Below, in pieces: positions 7,392 through 16,649 of a stretch of 64,000 bases of DNA; positions within the stretch are counted from its first letter, which is position 1; every line of letters begins with the position of its first letter. The translations under genes were made by a program, and so were the position numbers. The stretch is from Sphingobium sp. Z007 (GTDB lineage: Bacteria; Pseudomonadota; Alphaproteobacteria; Sphingomonadales; Sphingomonadaceae). The notes beneath the pieces were generated by a model, which did no database searches, was not told the origin of the DNA, and saw only the letters and a list, made by a program, of their open reading frames with translations. Location: the NCBI RefSeq assembly GCF_900013425.1, contig NZ_FBXK01000001.1:594001-658000 (forward strand). The letters are read 5' to 3'.

Positions 7392-10300
7392 GGCTGGGCT
7401 GCATTTCCATCTGGGGGTCGGTGGCCTTGTGGCGGCGGTGGACGAAGGCGAAGATGACGGGCACGAAGAAGAGCGTGGCGATCGTGGCGCAGACCAGCCC
7501 GCCGATCACGGCCCGGCCCAGTGGCGCATTCTGCTCGCCGCCTTCGCCCAGGCCCAGCGCCATCGGCCCCATGCCGATGATCATGGCGAGCGCGGTCATC
7601 AGCACCGGGCGGAACCGCACCAGCCCCGCCTCCATCGCCGCCTTGGTCGCGTCGCCAAACTCGGCCAGCTTCTCGCGCGCGAAACTGACGACCAGGATCG
7701 AGTTGGCGGTGGCGACGCCCATGCACATGATCGCGCCGGTCAGCGCCGGGACCGACAGGGTGGTGCCGGTGATGAACAGAATCCACACGATCCCGGCCAG
7801 CGCGGCGGGCAGGGCGGTGATGATGACGAACGGATCGACCCAACTCTGGAAATTGACCACGATCAACAGGTAGATCAGCACGATCGCGCCCGCCAGACCA
7901 AAGCCCAGCCCGGAGAAAGCGGTGTTCATCGTCGCATATTGGCCGCGCATCGTCACGGTCGCGCCCTTGGGCACGTCGCCCTCCAGCGCCTTGGTCGCGG
8001 CATTGATGTCGCCCGCCACCGCGCCCAGGTCGCGGCCCTGCACCGTCGCATAAATGTCCAGCACCGGCGCTATATTATAATGCGACACCACCGGCACCGT
8101 GCTCGACCGTTCGATCGTGGCGAGGCCGCCGAGCGGCTGCACCGCGCCATTGCTGCCCGCGGCGGCCGACACCGGGACATTGGACAGGTCGCTGATCGAT
8201 CCCATCAGATATTCGGGCGCCTGCGCCACGACCGGGTAGGACACCCCGCTCTTGGGATCGACGAAGAATACGGGCGCCGTCTGCGCCGTCCCCGCCAGCG
8301 AACTGGCCAGGCTGGTCGTCACGTCCCGCTCGGTCAGCCCATATTGCCCCGCGCGCGACCGATCCACATCGACATTCAACTGCGGCGACCTCCCCGGCTG
8401 CTGAATGCGGGCATCGGCCAGGCCAGGAATGAGCGCGACCTTGGCCAGCAGCTTCTGCGCATAAGCGCGATTGGCCTCTGCATTCTTGCCCGCTATCTGG
8501 ATGTCGATCGGGGCAGGGGCGCCGAAGTTCAGAATCTGGCTGGTGATGTCGGCCGGCAGGAAGGCGAAGCTGGTGCCGGGGAAGCGGCGCGGCAATTCCT
8601 CGCGCAACTGGCCGACGATCGCATCAGTCGGGCGATGGCCATGTTTCAGCGTGACCATCATGTCGCCATCCTGCGGGCCGATCGTGCCGCTATTATTATA
8701 GACGGTGTTGATGGAACTGACCGGCAGGCCGATATTGTCGGTGATCGCGTCCAGCTCGCTCGCCGGCACCATCTCCTTCACCGCCGCAGCGATCCGCTCG
8801 AACCGCGCGGCCGTATCCTCGATCCGGCTGCCCACCGGCACGCGGATATGCATGGCGATCTGCCCTGAATCCACCGCCGGGAAGAAATTGCTGCCCAGCA
8901 TCGGCAACAGCCCAAAGGAGAGGATCACGATCCCCATGAAGCCCAGCAGGAAGGGCCTCCGCGCAGTCAGCGCCCGACGCAGCAACCCCAGATAGCCATG
9001 CCGGATCGCCTCGAACCGCGTCTCGAACCCGCGCTGGAACCGCACGAAGACGTTCCGCGACTTGGCGTCGCCTGCCATATGCCCATGCGCCACATGAGGC
9101 CTGAGCAGATACATCGCCATCGTCGGCACCAATGTCCGCGACAGGATGAAGGACGCGATCATCGCGAACACCACCGCCAGCGCCATCGGCACGAACAGGA
9201 AGCCCGCGACGCCGGGCAGGAAGAACATCGGCACGAACACGATACAGATGCACAGTAACGACACAAACGCCGGCGTCACGATCTGCGCCGCGCCGTCCAA
9301 TATCGACTCCACGACTCCCTTGCCCTGTTCCAGATGCCAGTTGATATTCTCGATCGTCACCGTGGCGTCGTCGACCAAAATGCCGACCGCCAGCGCCAGC
9401 CCGCCCAGCGTCATGACGTTCAGCGTCTGACCGAACATCGCCAGCGCCGCGACCGCCGCCAGAATCGCCAGCGGGATCGACAAGGCGATGATGACCGTAG
9501 ATCGCCACGATCCCAGGAACAGCAATATCATCAGCGACGTCAGCGCCGCGGCCAGCGCGCCTTCATGGATCACGCCCTGGACCGCCGCCTTCACGAAGAT
9601 CGACTGGTCGCCGATCACCAATATCTTCAAACTGTCGGGCAGCGTCGCGCTGATCTTGGGCAGCGCCTCCTTCACCCCGTCCACGATCGCCAGCGTCGAC
9701 GTCGCGCCATTCTTCAGCGCGGTCAGCAGCACCGATCGCCGACCCTCGACATGCACGACATTCGTCTGCGGCCCATTGCCGTCGCGGACATAGGCGATGT
9801 CGCGCATATATATGGTCGCGCCGTTCACCACCTTCACCGGCAGGTCATTGAGCGCCTCGATCGTGCCCGGCGCATTGTTCAACCGCACGCTATATTGGGT
9901 CGCGCCGATCTTGACGAAACCGGCCGGATTGATCTGGTTCTGCGCCGCGATCGCCGTGCCGACATCCTGCGCGGTCAGCCCCTTGGACTGGAGCGCGACG
10001 GGATTAAGGTCGATCTGGATCTGCCGCTGCTTGCCTCCCGACGGAAAGGGCATGGCAAGGCCGGGAATAGTGATAAGCGGCGGCCGGATCTGGTTTTGGC
10101 CCAGGTCGAACAATTGCTGTTCGGACAATCCCTTGCCCGACAGCGCCAGTTGCAGGATCGGCACGGTCGATGCGCTGTAATTCAGGATCAGCGGCGGCGT
10201 GATCCCCGGCGGCATCTGGCGCAGCACCGTCTGCGACACCGACGTCACCTGCGCGGTGGCGGTGCGGATGTCGGCACCCGGCTGGAAATAGATTTTCACG

Positions 10301-10575
10301 ATGCCGATGCCCTGCATCGACTGGCTTTCGATATGTTCGATATCGTTGACCGTCGTCGTCAGCACCCGCTCATAGGGGCTGATGATGCGGTTGCTCATAT
10401 CTTCGGGCGGCAGGCCGGAATATTGCCAGGCGACGGCGATCACCGGAATGCGAATATTGGGAAAGATGTCGACCGGGGTGCGCAGCGCCGCCAACAGGCC
10501 GACGATCGCGATCAATATCGCCATAACAATGAAGGTCAGCGGCCGATGCAGCGCAACCTTGACGATATCGATCAA
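7381..10575 (-). CDS. RND efflux inner-membrane permease (AcrB/MdtB-like)
   Basis: 1064 residues from a TTG at 10575 preceded by GGGAG at a suitable distance. The frame extends 35 codons upstream, but that stretch is unlike the family, whereas LIDIVKVALHRPLTF is a normal RND N-terminus. Family features: RTPVDIFPNIRIPVIAVAWQY, two large periplasmic loops, and 12 membrane segments including GILVDDATVTIENINWHLE (TM4 with the paired Asp used for proton relay) and the late GVATANSILVVSFAREKL. It is a proton-driven exporter; the substrate is unknown. A LysR gene diverges 248 bp away and is the likely regulator. Confidence 0.92.
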   Translation of the reverse strand: MIDIVKVALHRPLTFIVMAILIAIVGLLAALRTPVDIFPNIRIPVIAVAWQYSGLPPEDMSNRIISPYERVLTTTVNDIEHIESQSMQGIGIVKIYFQPGADIRTATAQVTSVSQTVLRQMPPGITPPLILNYSASTVPILQLALSGKGLSEQQLFDLGQNQIRPPLITIPGLAMPFPSGGKQRQIQIDLNPVALQSKGLTAQDVGTAIAAQNQINPAGFVKIGATQYSVRLNNAPGTIEALNDLPVKVVNGATIYMRDIAYVRDGNGPQTNVVHVEGRRSVLLTALKNGATSTLAIVDGVKEALPKISATLPDSLKILVIGDQSIFVKAAVQGVIHEGALAAALTSLMILLFLGSWRSTVIIALSIPLAILAAVAALAMFGQTLNVMTLGGLALAVGILVDDATVTIENINWHLEQGKGVVESILDGAAQIVTPAFVSLLCICIVFVPMFFLPGVAGFLFVPMALAVVFAMIASFILSRTLVPTMAMYLLRPHVAHGHMAGDAKSRNVFVRFQRGFETRFEAIRHGYLGLLRRALTARRPFLLGFMGIVILSFGLLPMLGSNFFPAVDSGQIAMHIRVPVGSRIEDTAARFERIAAAVKEMVPASELDAITDNIGLPVSSINTVYNNSGTIGPQDGDMMVTLKHGHRPTDAIVGQLREELPRRFPGTSFAFLPADITSQILNFGAPAPIDIQIAGKNAEANRAYAQKLLAKVALIPGLADARIQQPGRSPQLNVDVDRSRAGQYGLTERDVTTSLASSLAGTAQTAPVFFVDPKSGVSYPVVAQAPEYLMGSISDLSNVPVSAAAGSNGAVQPLGGLATIERSSTVPVVSHYNIAPVLDIYATVQGRDLGAVAGDINAATKALEGDVPKGATVTMRGQYATMNTAFSGLGFGLAGAIVLIYLLIVVNFQSWVDPFVIITALPAALAGIVWILFITGTTLSVPALTGAIMCMGVATANSILVVSFAREKLAEFGDATKAAMEAGLVRFRPVLMTALAMIIGMGPMALGLGEGGEQNAPLGRAVIGGLVCATIATLFFVPVIFAFVHRRHKATDPQMEMQPSHAG

Positions 10576-10823
10576 ACCAGAACTCCCGCCTTCATCACGC
10601 CGACCCCTGTCGCCGGATGCTCGATGCCGTGCCTCTCCGTTATACATCGCCTGCAAGGCACAACGGGAAGCGGCGGCCAACCCGCCATGCCGTCCTGTCC
10701 CGCATTGCCGCAGCGCCGGATTTTAGTTTCGAAACGCTACGCTTGGTCCGGCCTATGCGCAGTTGTCTGTTTTGTGTCCAATATCTAAACAGGCATGATC
10801 GATATCTATAAAGACCTGATCCG

Positions 10824-11741
10824 ATGGACCTGAGACATTTACGCTATTTCCTGTGCGTCGCCGACGAGATGCATTTCGGCCGCGCCGCCCAGCGGCTGGG
10901 CATGTCGCAACCGCCACTTAGCCAGCAGATCCGGGCGCTGGAGCAGGAACTCGGCGTCCGCCTGTTCGACCGAACCAGCCGCCGCGTCGCCCTGACCGAG
11001 GCAGGCCGCTTGTTCCTGCCCGAAGCGCGCAAGACCCTGATCCAGGCCGACCGGGCGGCGCAGGTCGCGCGTCAGACGCAAGATGGCCATCTAGGGCGGC
11101 TCGCCATGGGCTTTACCGCGTCGGCCCCCTTCGTACCGCAAATCGCCGACGCCCTTTACGACTTCCGCCAGAGCTACCCCCAGGTCGATCTAAAGCTCCA
11201 CGAACTCGGCCGCGACGATCAGGTCACCTGGATCGAGCGCGGCGATCTCGACATCGGCATCATGCGCGGCGTCCAACCGCCGTCGCTCCCGCCCGGCCTC
11301 CAGGCCTGCTGGTTGCTGGAGGAAGACATGCTGCTTGCCCTGCGACAGGACCATGCACTGGCCCGGCGCGATGCCGATCCCGGCATCGCCGATCTCGCCG
11401 GCGTCCCCTTCGTCCTCTACGGCACCACCAGCAGCGCCGACTTCAACGACCATTTCTTCGCTCTATGCGATCAGGCCGGGTTCAAGCCCCACATCACGCT
11501 GGAAGTCGGCAGCTTCGCGACCCTATTGGGCCTGGTCGCCGCGGGCTTCGGCGTCACTATCCTCGCCAGATCGCTCTCCCGCCTGCATGTCGACAAACTG
11601 GTCCTGCGCCCGCTCTTCCCGCCGGTCAGGACGCGTCTGTGGATGATCCACAAGGACGACCTGCCGCCCACCGCCCAGGCCTTCCGCGCGGTGATCCTCC
11701 AGGCCATATCGGGGCATGACGCCGGAGCGAAAGACGCGTAA
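10824..11741 (+). CDS. LysR-family transcriptional regulator beside the RND operon
   Basis: 305 residues. The N-terminal winged helix MDLRHLRYFLCVADEMHFGRAAQRLG...SQPPLSQQIRALE is a textbook LysR start, and the rest is the periplasmic-binding-protein-like effector domain. It is divergent from the RND efflux operon, the normal arrangement for a LysR protein controlling its neighbour. The 248-bp intergenic region holds an AT-rich stretch (ATATCTATAAAG, 10802-10813) just before the gene that could serve as a promoter. The effector is unknown; the BenM/CatM-like N-terminus hints at an aromatic ligand, which is only inference. Confidence 0.9.
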   Translation: MDLRHLRYFLCVADEMHFGRAAQRLGMSQPPLSQQIRALEQELGVRLFDRTSRRVALTEAGRLFLPEARKTLIQADRAAQVARQTQDGHLGRLAMGFTASAPFVPQIADALYDFRQSYPQVDLKLHELGRDDQVTWIERGDLDIGIMRGVQPPSLPPGLQACWLLEEDMLLALRQDHALARRDADPGIADLAGVPFVLYGTTSSADFNDHFFALCDQAGFKPHITLEVGSFATLLGLVAAGFGVTILARSLSRLHVDKLVLRPLFPPVRTRLWMIHKDDLPPTAQAFRAVILQAISGHDAGAKDA

Positions 11742-11750
11742 GTCCTTGAA

Positions 11751-11766
11751 CCTAATATATAATAGG
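11751..11766. other. AT-rich near-palindrome between convergent genes
   Basis: CCTAATATATAATAGG is palindromic except for one mismatched pair on each side of the centre. It lies in a 152-bp gap (11742-11893) between the convergent LysR and fructokinase genes. That gap also holds a run of AAAAAATATTATTAATTAT, strikingly AT-rich for this window. No gene was seen in the gap. Confidence 0.4.
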
Positions 11767-11893
11767 ATCGATGCCGAACAAAGCCGTCAAAGCGCCCAAA
11801 AAATATTATTAATTATCAATGGCTTAATATCATTCACCCCTTCGAAGACACGCTACAACTGTCCAACTCGCTGTCGCCCGATCAGGCAGCACC

Positions 11894-12814
11894 TCAGCCC
11901 CTATCGACATCCGCCAGCGCATCCATCGCCAGCGCCACCGCCCCCAACGGCCCGGCCAGGTCGCCCAGCGCCGGCCGGCGCACGATCGCGCCGATCGTCT
12001 CGTCCGTGACGAACGGCAGATAGCCCGCCAGCTGCGCCACCACCCTGGCCCGCACCCGGTCCAGCAGGTCGGCGCGTCCCATGCCCACGCCCCCGCCGAT
12101 CAGCACCTGCCGCGCCGCCGTCGTCAGCAATGTGGTGCCGATCATCTGCGCCATATCATGGGCGACATGGTCCCAACGCGGATCGTCCGCTGCGATCTCT
12201 TGCCCCGGCACCCCGAACCGCTGCGCCAGCGCCGGCCCGGCCACCAGCCCCTCGATACAATCGCCATGAAAGGGGCAGGCTCCCGGAAATGCATCGCCCG
12301 GCGCCCGGCGCGTCAGGATATGCCCCAGTTCCGGGTGCATCGCCCCATGCAATGGCCGCCCATGCAGCGCAAAACCCGCGCCCAGCCCGGTCCCGATCGT
12401 GATATAGCACAGGCAATCGGACGGCGCGTCGTTTTCCGCTCCAGCCCCCCAACGCACTTCCGCCAACGCCGCGCCATTGACGTCGGTATCGATCGCGGCG
12501 GGGCAGGGCAGCACGCCCGCCAGCGCGCCATAGATATCCGCACCGCTCCATCCCGGCTTGGGCGTCGGCAACATATGGCCGAAATCCGCCGCCGTCCGGT
12601 CCAGCCGCAACGGCCCGAACGATCCGATGCCCAGCGCCGCGAACGGTTCGTCCTCATGCCAGCGCCGCAGCAACGCCGCCCCCGCGCCCAGCGTCTCGGC
12701 GGGCGTCGTGGTCGCGATCGATACCCGCTCGACAATCTCCCGCCCCCGCGCCCGCAGCACGAACATCTTGGTCCCGCCCAGTTCGACACCGGCCAGATAG
12801 GGCAGGGCGCTCAT
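11894..12814 (-). CDS. ROK-family fructokinase/glucokinase-type sugar kinase
   Basis: 306 residues. It begins with the ATP-binding motif GVELGGTK and has the sugar-binding ITIGTGLGAGF, the ROK signature HPELGH, and the zinc motif CPFHGDC, followed by GLVAGPAL. These are the marks of the ROK fructokinase (Mak) subgroup, which phosphorylates fructose and to some extent mannose or glucose at C6. The gene stands alone between a convergent LysR gene and a second LysR gene on the same strand, so context gives no pathway. Sugar specificity is inferred from the subgroup. Confidence 0.88.
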   Translation of the reverse strand: MSALPYLAGVELGGTKMFVLRARGREIVERVSIATTTPAETLGAGAALLRRWHEDEPFAALGIGSFGPLRLDRTAADFGHMLPTPKPGWSGADIYGALAGVLPCPAAIDTDVNGAALAEVRWGAGAENDAPSDCLCYITIGTGLGAGFALHGRPLHGAMHPELGHILTRRAPGDAFPGACPFHGDCIEGLVAGPALAQRFGVPGQEIAADDPRWDHVAHDMAQMIGTTLLTTAARQVLIGGGVGMGRADLLDRVRARVVAQLAGYLPFVTDETIGAIVRRPALGDLAGPLGAVALAMDALADVDRG

Positions 12815-12958
12815 AGGATGGTGCCTGGGGACATGAGAAGGGAAGACATGATGGACCGCGCCTCGGAAAGGAAAATCCTGCCCGTCATAGGCAAGCCGGC
12901 GCCATCCTTCCAGTTCCTATAGGCCAATGCCCCATCAACTGCCGATCGGCACAGCCTG

Positions 12959-13828
12959 TCACGCCCGTTCCCCGAACGCCGCCGCCAGCGCCTGCAACAG
13001 CCCATGCTCCGCCACCCCCTCATCCGCCAGCACGAAACCTAAGGTCCGCCGATGGTCGAATCCGGCCATCGGCACATGCACCACATCGGTGCTGCGATAG
13101 CAGTCGGGCATCACCGTCACCCCCATGCCTGCGCCCACCATCTGCAACGCCCGCTCGTCATTGGTTGTGCGCAGCGAAAAATGCGGCCGCACCCCGCGCT
13201 CCAGAAAGTGCCGGCTGGTCTGCGACAGCAATTCGCAATGCCGTCGCACGATCATCGTCTCGTCACGCAGGTCGTCCGCGTCGATCTGCGCCCGCCCGGC
13301 CAGCGGATGATCGGTGGCCATCACCATCGCATAGCCTTCCTCACCCACCACCTGCTGCGCCAGCGGCTGCGCGCCCGGCCGCAACAGAGTGAAGGCCGCA
13401 TCCAGCCGATCGCGCGCCAGCATCGCGGTCAATTCCCGCTCGCTGGCGAAGGCGATCTCCACCGGCCCGCCGCCGCCCGCGCGATAGGCCCGCGCCGCCC
13501 GCGCCACCAGGGCGCCCGCAATGCTGCTCAGCACCCCGACCCGCACCGGCCGTTCCTGCGCGGTATCGGCCATCGCCCCCAGCGCGATATTGAACTCTCG
13601 CTCGATCCGCCGGGCATGGGTCAGGAATCGCGTGCCGGACTCGGTCAATTGCACACGCTGGTTCGTCCGGCTGAACAGTTGCCGTTGCAACGCATTCTCC
13701 AGCTTGGCGATCCCCGCCGACAAAGTGGGTTGCGACACGTTGCAATGCACCGCCGCGCGCGAAAAATTGCCCTGGTCCACCACCGCCAGGAAATAGCGGA
13801 GAAGATAGCGTTCGATCATAGTTTCCAT
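12959..13828 (-). CDS. LysR-family transcriptional regulator divergent from the isovalerate operon
   Basis: 289 residues. The DNA-binding domain MIERYLLRYFLAVVDQGNFSRAA...VSQPTLSAGIAKLEN is a clear LysR helix-turn-helix; the rest is the LysR substrate domain. ATG at 13828 and ATG at 13819 are both possible starts; the second has GGAA just upstream. The gene diverges from the isovaleryl-CoA dehydrogenase gene with a 77-bp gap, so it probably controls the leucine/isovalerate operon. That would differ from the MerR-type LiuR found in many other proteobacteria. The link is positional only. Confidence 0.88.
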   Translation of the reverse strand: METMIERYLLRYFLAVVDQGNFSRAAVHCNVSQPTLSAGIAKLENALQRQLFSRTNQRVQLTESGTRFLTHARRIEREFNIALGAMADTAQERPVRVGVLSSIAGALVARAARAYRAGGGGPVEIAFASERELTAMLARDRLDAAFTLLRPGAQPLAQQVVGEEGYAMVMATDHPLAGRAQIDADDLRDETMIVRRHCELLSQTSRHFLERGVRPHFSLRTTNDERALQMVGAGMGVTVMPDCYRSTDVVHVPMAGFDHRRTLGFVLADEGVAEHGLLQALAAAFGERA

Positions 13829-13905
13829 CTATACACTGATATGCCACTGTCAATTTTCCAGCTGCATCGGACTGCGCTATGATCGGGCCATAGGAGAGAG
13901 ACGCA

Positions 13906-15051
13906 ATGACCGATTTCGATTTTGCGCTGGGCGACAATGCCGACATGATCCGCGACAGCGCGGCCCGTTTCTGCGCCGACCGCATCGCCCCGATCGCCGC
14001 CGAAATCGACGCGAAGGATTGGTTTCCGCGCGAATTATGGCCTGCCATGGGCGACCTTGGCCTGCACGGCATCACGGTCGAGGAACAATGGGGCGGCCTG
14101 GGCCTGGGCTATCTCGAACATGTCGTCGCGCAGGAGGAAGTCGCCCGCGCCTCCGCCTCTATAGGCCTCAGCTATGGCGCCCACTCCAACCTGTGCGTCA
14201 ACCAGATCCGCCGCTGGGGCAATGACGCGCAAAAGGCGAAATATCTCCCCAAGCTCATCTCCGGCGAGCATGTCGGCTCCCTCGCCATGTCAGAAGCGGG
14301 CGCCGGCTCCGATGTCGTCTCGATGAAGTTGAAAGCCGAAAAGCAGGGAGATCGCTACGTCCTCAACGGCACGAAATATTGGATCACCAATGCGACTTAT
14401 GCCGATACGCTCGTCGTCTATGCCAAGACCGGGGAGGGTTCCAAAGGCATCACCACCTTCCTGATAGAAAAGGACATGAAGGGCTTCTCCATCGGTCAGA
14501 AGATCGACAAGATGGGGATGCGCGGCTCCCCCACCGCCGAACTGGTGTTCGACGATTGCGAAGTGCCGGAGGAGAATATCATGGGTCCGCTCAACGGCGG
14601 CGTCGGCATATTGATGTCGGGCCTCGACTATGAACGCACAGTGCTAGCGGGCATCCAGCTTGGCATCATGCAGGCCTGCCTCGACACCGTCATACCCTAT
14701 GTCCGTGAGCGCCAGCAATTCGGGCGCCCCATCGGCGCCTTCCAGCTGATGCAGGCCAAAGTCGCCGACATGTATGTCGCGCTCAACTCGGCCCGCGCCT
14801 ATGTCTATGCCGTCGCCAGGGCCTGCGATTCGGGCAAGACGACGCGCTTCGACGCGGCGGGCGCAATCCTGCTAGCGTCGGAAAACGCTATGAAGGTGGC
14901 GCTGGAGGCTGTGCAGGCGTTGGGCGGCGCGGGTTATACGAAGGACTGGCCGGTCGAACGCTATATGCGCGACGCCAAGCTGCTGGACATTGGCGCCGGC
15001 ACCAACGAAATCCGCCGGATGCTCATCGGCCGCGAGTTGATCGGCGCATGA
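13906..15051 (+). CDS. liuA: Isovaleryl-CoA dehydrogenase
   Basis: 381 residues, full length, with ribosome site GGAGAGAG. It has the acyl-CoA dehydrogenase signatures [13 protein letters not shown] and [22 protein letters not shown], plus [16 protein letters not shown] at the end. The catalytic Glu is expected in [10 protein letters not shown], the position used by isovaleryl-CoA dehydrogenases rather than the late position of short-chain enzymes. It oxidises isovaleryl-CoA to 3-methylcrotonyl-CoA in leucine breakdown, passing electrons to ETF. The next gene, methylcrotonyl-CoA carboxylase beta, starts inside its stop codon (ATGA), which supports the call. Confidence 0.93.
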   Translation: MTDFDFALGDNADMIRDSAARFCADRIAPIAAEIDAKDWFPRELWPAMGDLGLHGITVEEQWGGLGLGYLEHVVAQEEVARASASIGLSYGAHSNLCVNQIRRWGNDAQKAKYLPKLISGEHVGSLAMSEAGAGSDVVSMKLKAEKQGDRYVLNGTKYWITNATYADTLVVYAKTGEGSKGITTFLIEKDMKGFSIGQKIDKMGMRGSPTAELVFDDCEVPEENIMGPLNGGVGILMSGLDYERTVLAGIQLGIMQACLDTVIPYVRERQQFGRPIGAFQLMQAKVADMYVALNSARAYVYAVARACDSGKTTRFDAAGAILLASENAMKVALEAVQALGGAGYTKDWPVERYMRDAKLLDIGAGTNEIRRMLIGRELIGA

Positions 15052-16649
15052 CCGCCCCCATCCTCGACACCAAGCTGGCCGCCGACAGCGAAGCCTTCCG
15101 CGCCAACACCGCGCACAACCGCGCGCTCGCCGAAGACCTGCGCGCCAAAGTCGCCACCGCCGCCCAGGGCGGCTCCGCCTCCGCCCGCGACAAGCACGTT
15201 GCCCGCGGCAAACTCCTCCCCCGCGACCGCGTCGAACGGCTGCTCGACCCCGGCTCACCCTTCCTCGAAATCGGCCAGCTCGCCGCCAACGGCCTTTATG
15301 GCGACGAAGTCCCCGGCGCGGGCCTCATCGCCGGCATCGGCCGCGTCTCCGGCCGTCAGGTGATGATCGGCTGCAACGACGCCACGGTGAAGGGCGGCAC
15401 CTATTACCCCCTGACCGTCAAAAAGCATCTGCGCGCGCAGGAAATCGCGCTCGAAAATAATCTCCCCTGCATCTATCTGGTCGACAGCGGCGGCGCGAAC
15501 CTGCCCAACCAGGCGGAGGTCTTTCCCGACCGCGACCATTTCGGCCGCATCTTCTATAATCAGGCGAACCTGTCCGCGCGCGGCATCCCCCAGATCGCCT
15601 GCGTCATGGGCAGCTGCACCGCAGGCGGCGCCTATGTCCCTGCCATGTCCGACGAAACCGTGATCGTCCGCAACCAGGGCACCATCTTCCTCGCCGGCCC
15701 GCCGCTGGTGCAGGCGGCGACGGGCGAAGTAATCAGCGCCGAGGATCTGGGCGGCGGCGACCTGCACGGCCGCAAGTCGGGCGTGGTCGATCATGTCGCG
15801 ACAAGTGACGACCATGCCCTCACCATCGTCCGCGACATCGTCTCCACCCTCCAGCCCGATCGCCAGCCCGACCTCAACCTGCGCGATCCCCGCCCGCCGA
15901 AATTCGACGCCACCGACCTCTACGGCATCATCCCGGACGACGTTCGCGCGCCCTATGACGTGCGCGAAATCATCGCCCGCCTTGTCGACGGCAGCGAGTT
16001 CCACGAGTTCAAAGCGCTCTACGGCACCACGCTGGTCTGCGGTTTCGCCCATATCTGGGGGATGCCGGTCGCGATCCTGGCGAATAATGGCGTCCTCTTC
16101 AGCGAAAGCGCCCTAAAAGGCGCGCACTTCATCGAACTCGCCTGCCAGCGCCGTATCCCGCTACTCTTCCTCCAGAATATCTCGGGCTTCATGGTCGGCG
16201 GCAAATATGAGGCGGAGGGGATAGCGAAAAACGGCGCGAAACTCGTCACCGCCGTCGCCACCGCGCAGGTGCCCAAGATCACCGTCCTGATCGGCGGCAG
16301 CTTCGGCGCAGGTAATTACGGCATGTGCGGCAGAGCCTATGGCCCGCGGTTCCTTTTCACCTGGCCCAATGCCCGCATCAGCGTGATGGGCGGCGAGCAG
16401 GCCGCATCCGTGCTGGCCACCGTCCATCGCGACGCGAGCCAATGGACCCCGGACGAAGCCGAAGCCTTCAAAGCCCCGATCCGCCAGCGCTTCGAAGAAG
16501 AAGGCAACCCCTATTACGCGACGGCGCGCCTGTGGGACGACGGCGTCATTGACCCCGCCCAGACCCGCGACGTCCTCGGTCTCGCCTTCGCCGCCACGCT
16601 GAACGCCCCGGTCCCCGACCGCGCGCAGTTCGGCATTTTCAGGATGTGA
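15048..16649 (+). CDS. liuB: Methylcrotonyl-CoA carboxylase, carboxyltransferase (beta) subunit
   Basis: 533 residues, the normal length for MCC beta. Carboxyltransferase motifs include [63 protein letters not shown] and [17 protein letters not shown]. The long lysine-rich [13 protein letters not shown] segment distinguishes MCC and geranyl-CoA carboxylases from propionyl-CoA carboxylase. With the biotin subunit it carboxylates 3-methylcrotonyl-CoA to 3-methylglutaconyl-CoA. It overlaps both neighbours by 4 bp (ATGA before, GTGA after), indicating translational coupling. Confidence 0.93.
   Translation: MTAPILDTKLAADSEAFRANTAHNRALAEDLRAKVATAAQGGSASARDKHVARGKLLPRDRVERLLDPGSPFLEIGQLAANGLYGDEVPGAGLIAGIGRVSGRQVMIGCNDATVKGGTYYPLTVKKHLRAQEIALENNLPCIYLVDSGGANLPNQAEVFPDRDHFGRIFYNQANLSARGIPQIACVMGSCTAGGAYVPAMSDETVIVRNQGTIFLAGPPLVQAATGEVISAEDLGGGDLHGRKSGVVDHVATSDDHALTIVRDIVSTLQPDRQPDLNLRDPRPPKFDATDLYGIIPDDVRAPYDVREIIARLVDGSEFHEFKALYGTTLVCGFAHIWGMPVAILANNGVLFSESALKGAHFIELACQRRIPLLFLQNISGFMVGGKYEAEGIAKNGAKLVTAVATAQVPKITVLIGGSFGAGNYGMCGRAYGPRFLFTWPNARISVMGGEQAASVLATVHRDASQWTPDEAEAFKAPIRQRFEEEGNPYYATARLWDDGVIDPAQTRDVLGLAFAATLNAPVPDRAQFGIFRM

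Noticed and set aside
7390..10788. Long plus-strand frames (7390-8868, 9334-10788) opposite the RND permease
   Set aside because: Arg/His/Gln-rich shadow translations without motifs, opposite a clear 12-segment permease.
12815..12958. A small gene between the fructokinase and LysR genes
   Set aside because: Only shadow frames without ribosome site or domain were seen in this 144-bp gap.
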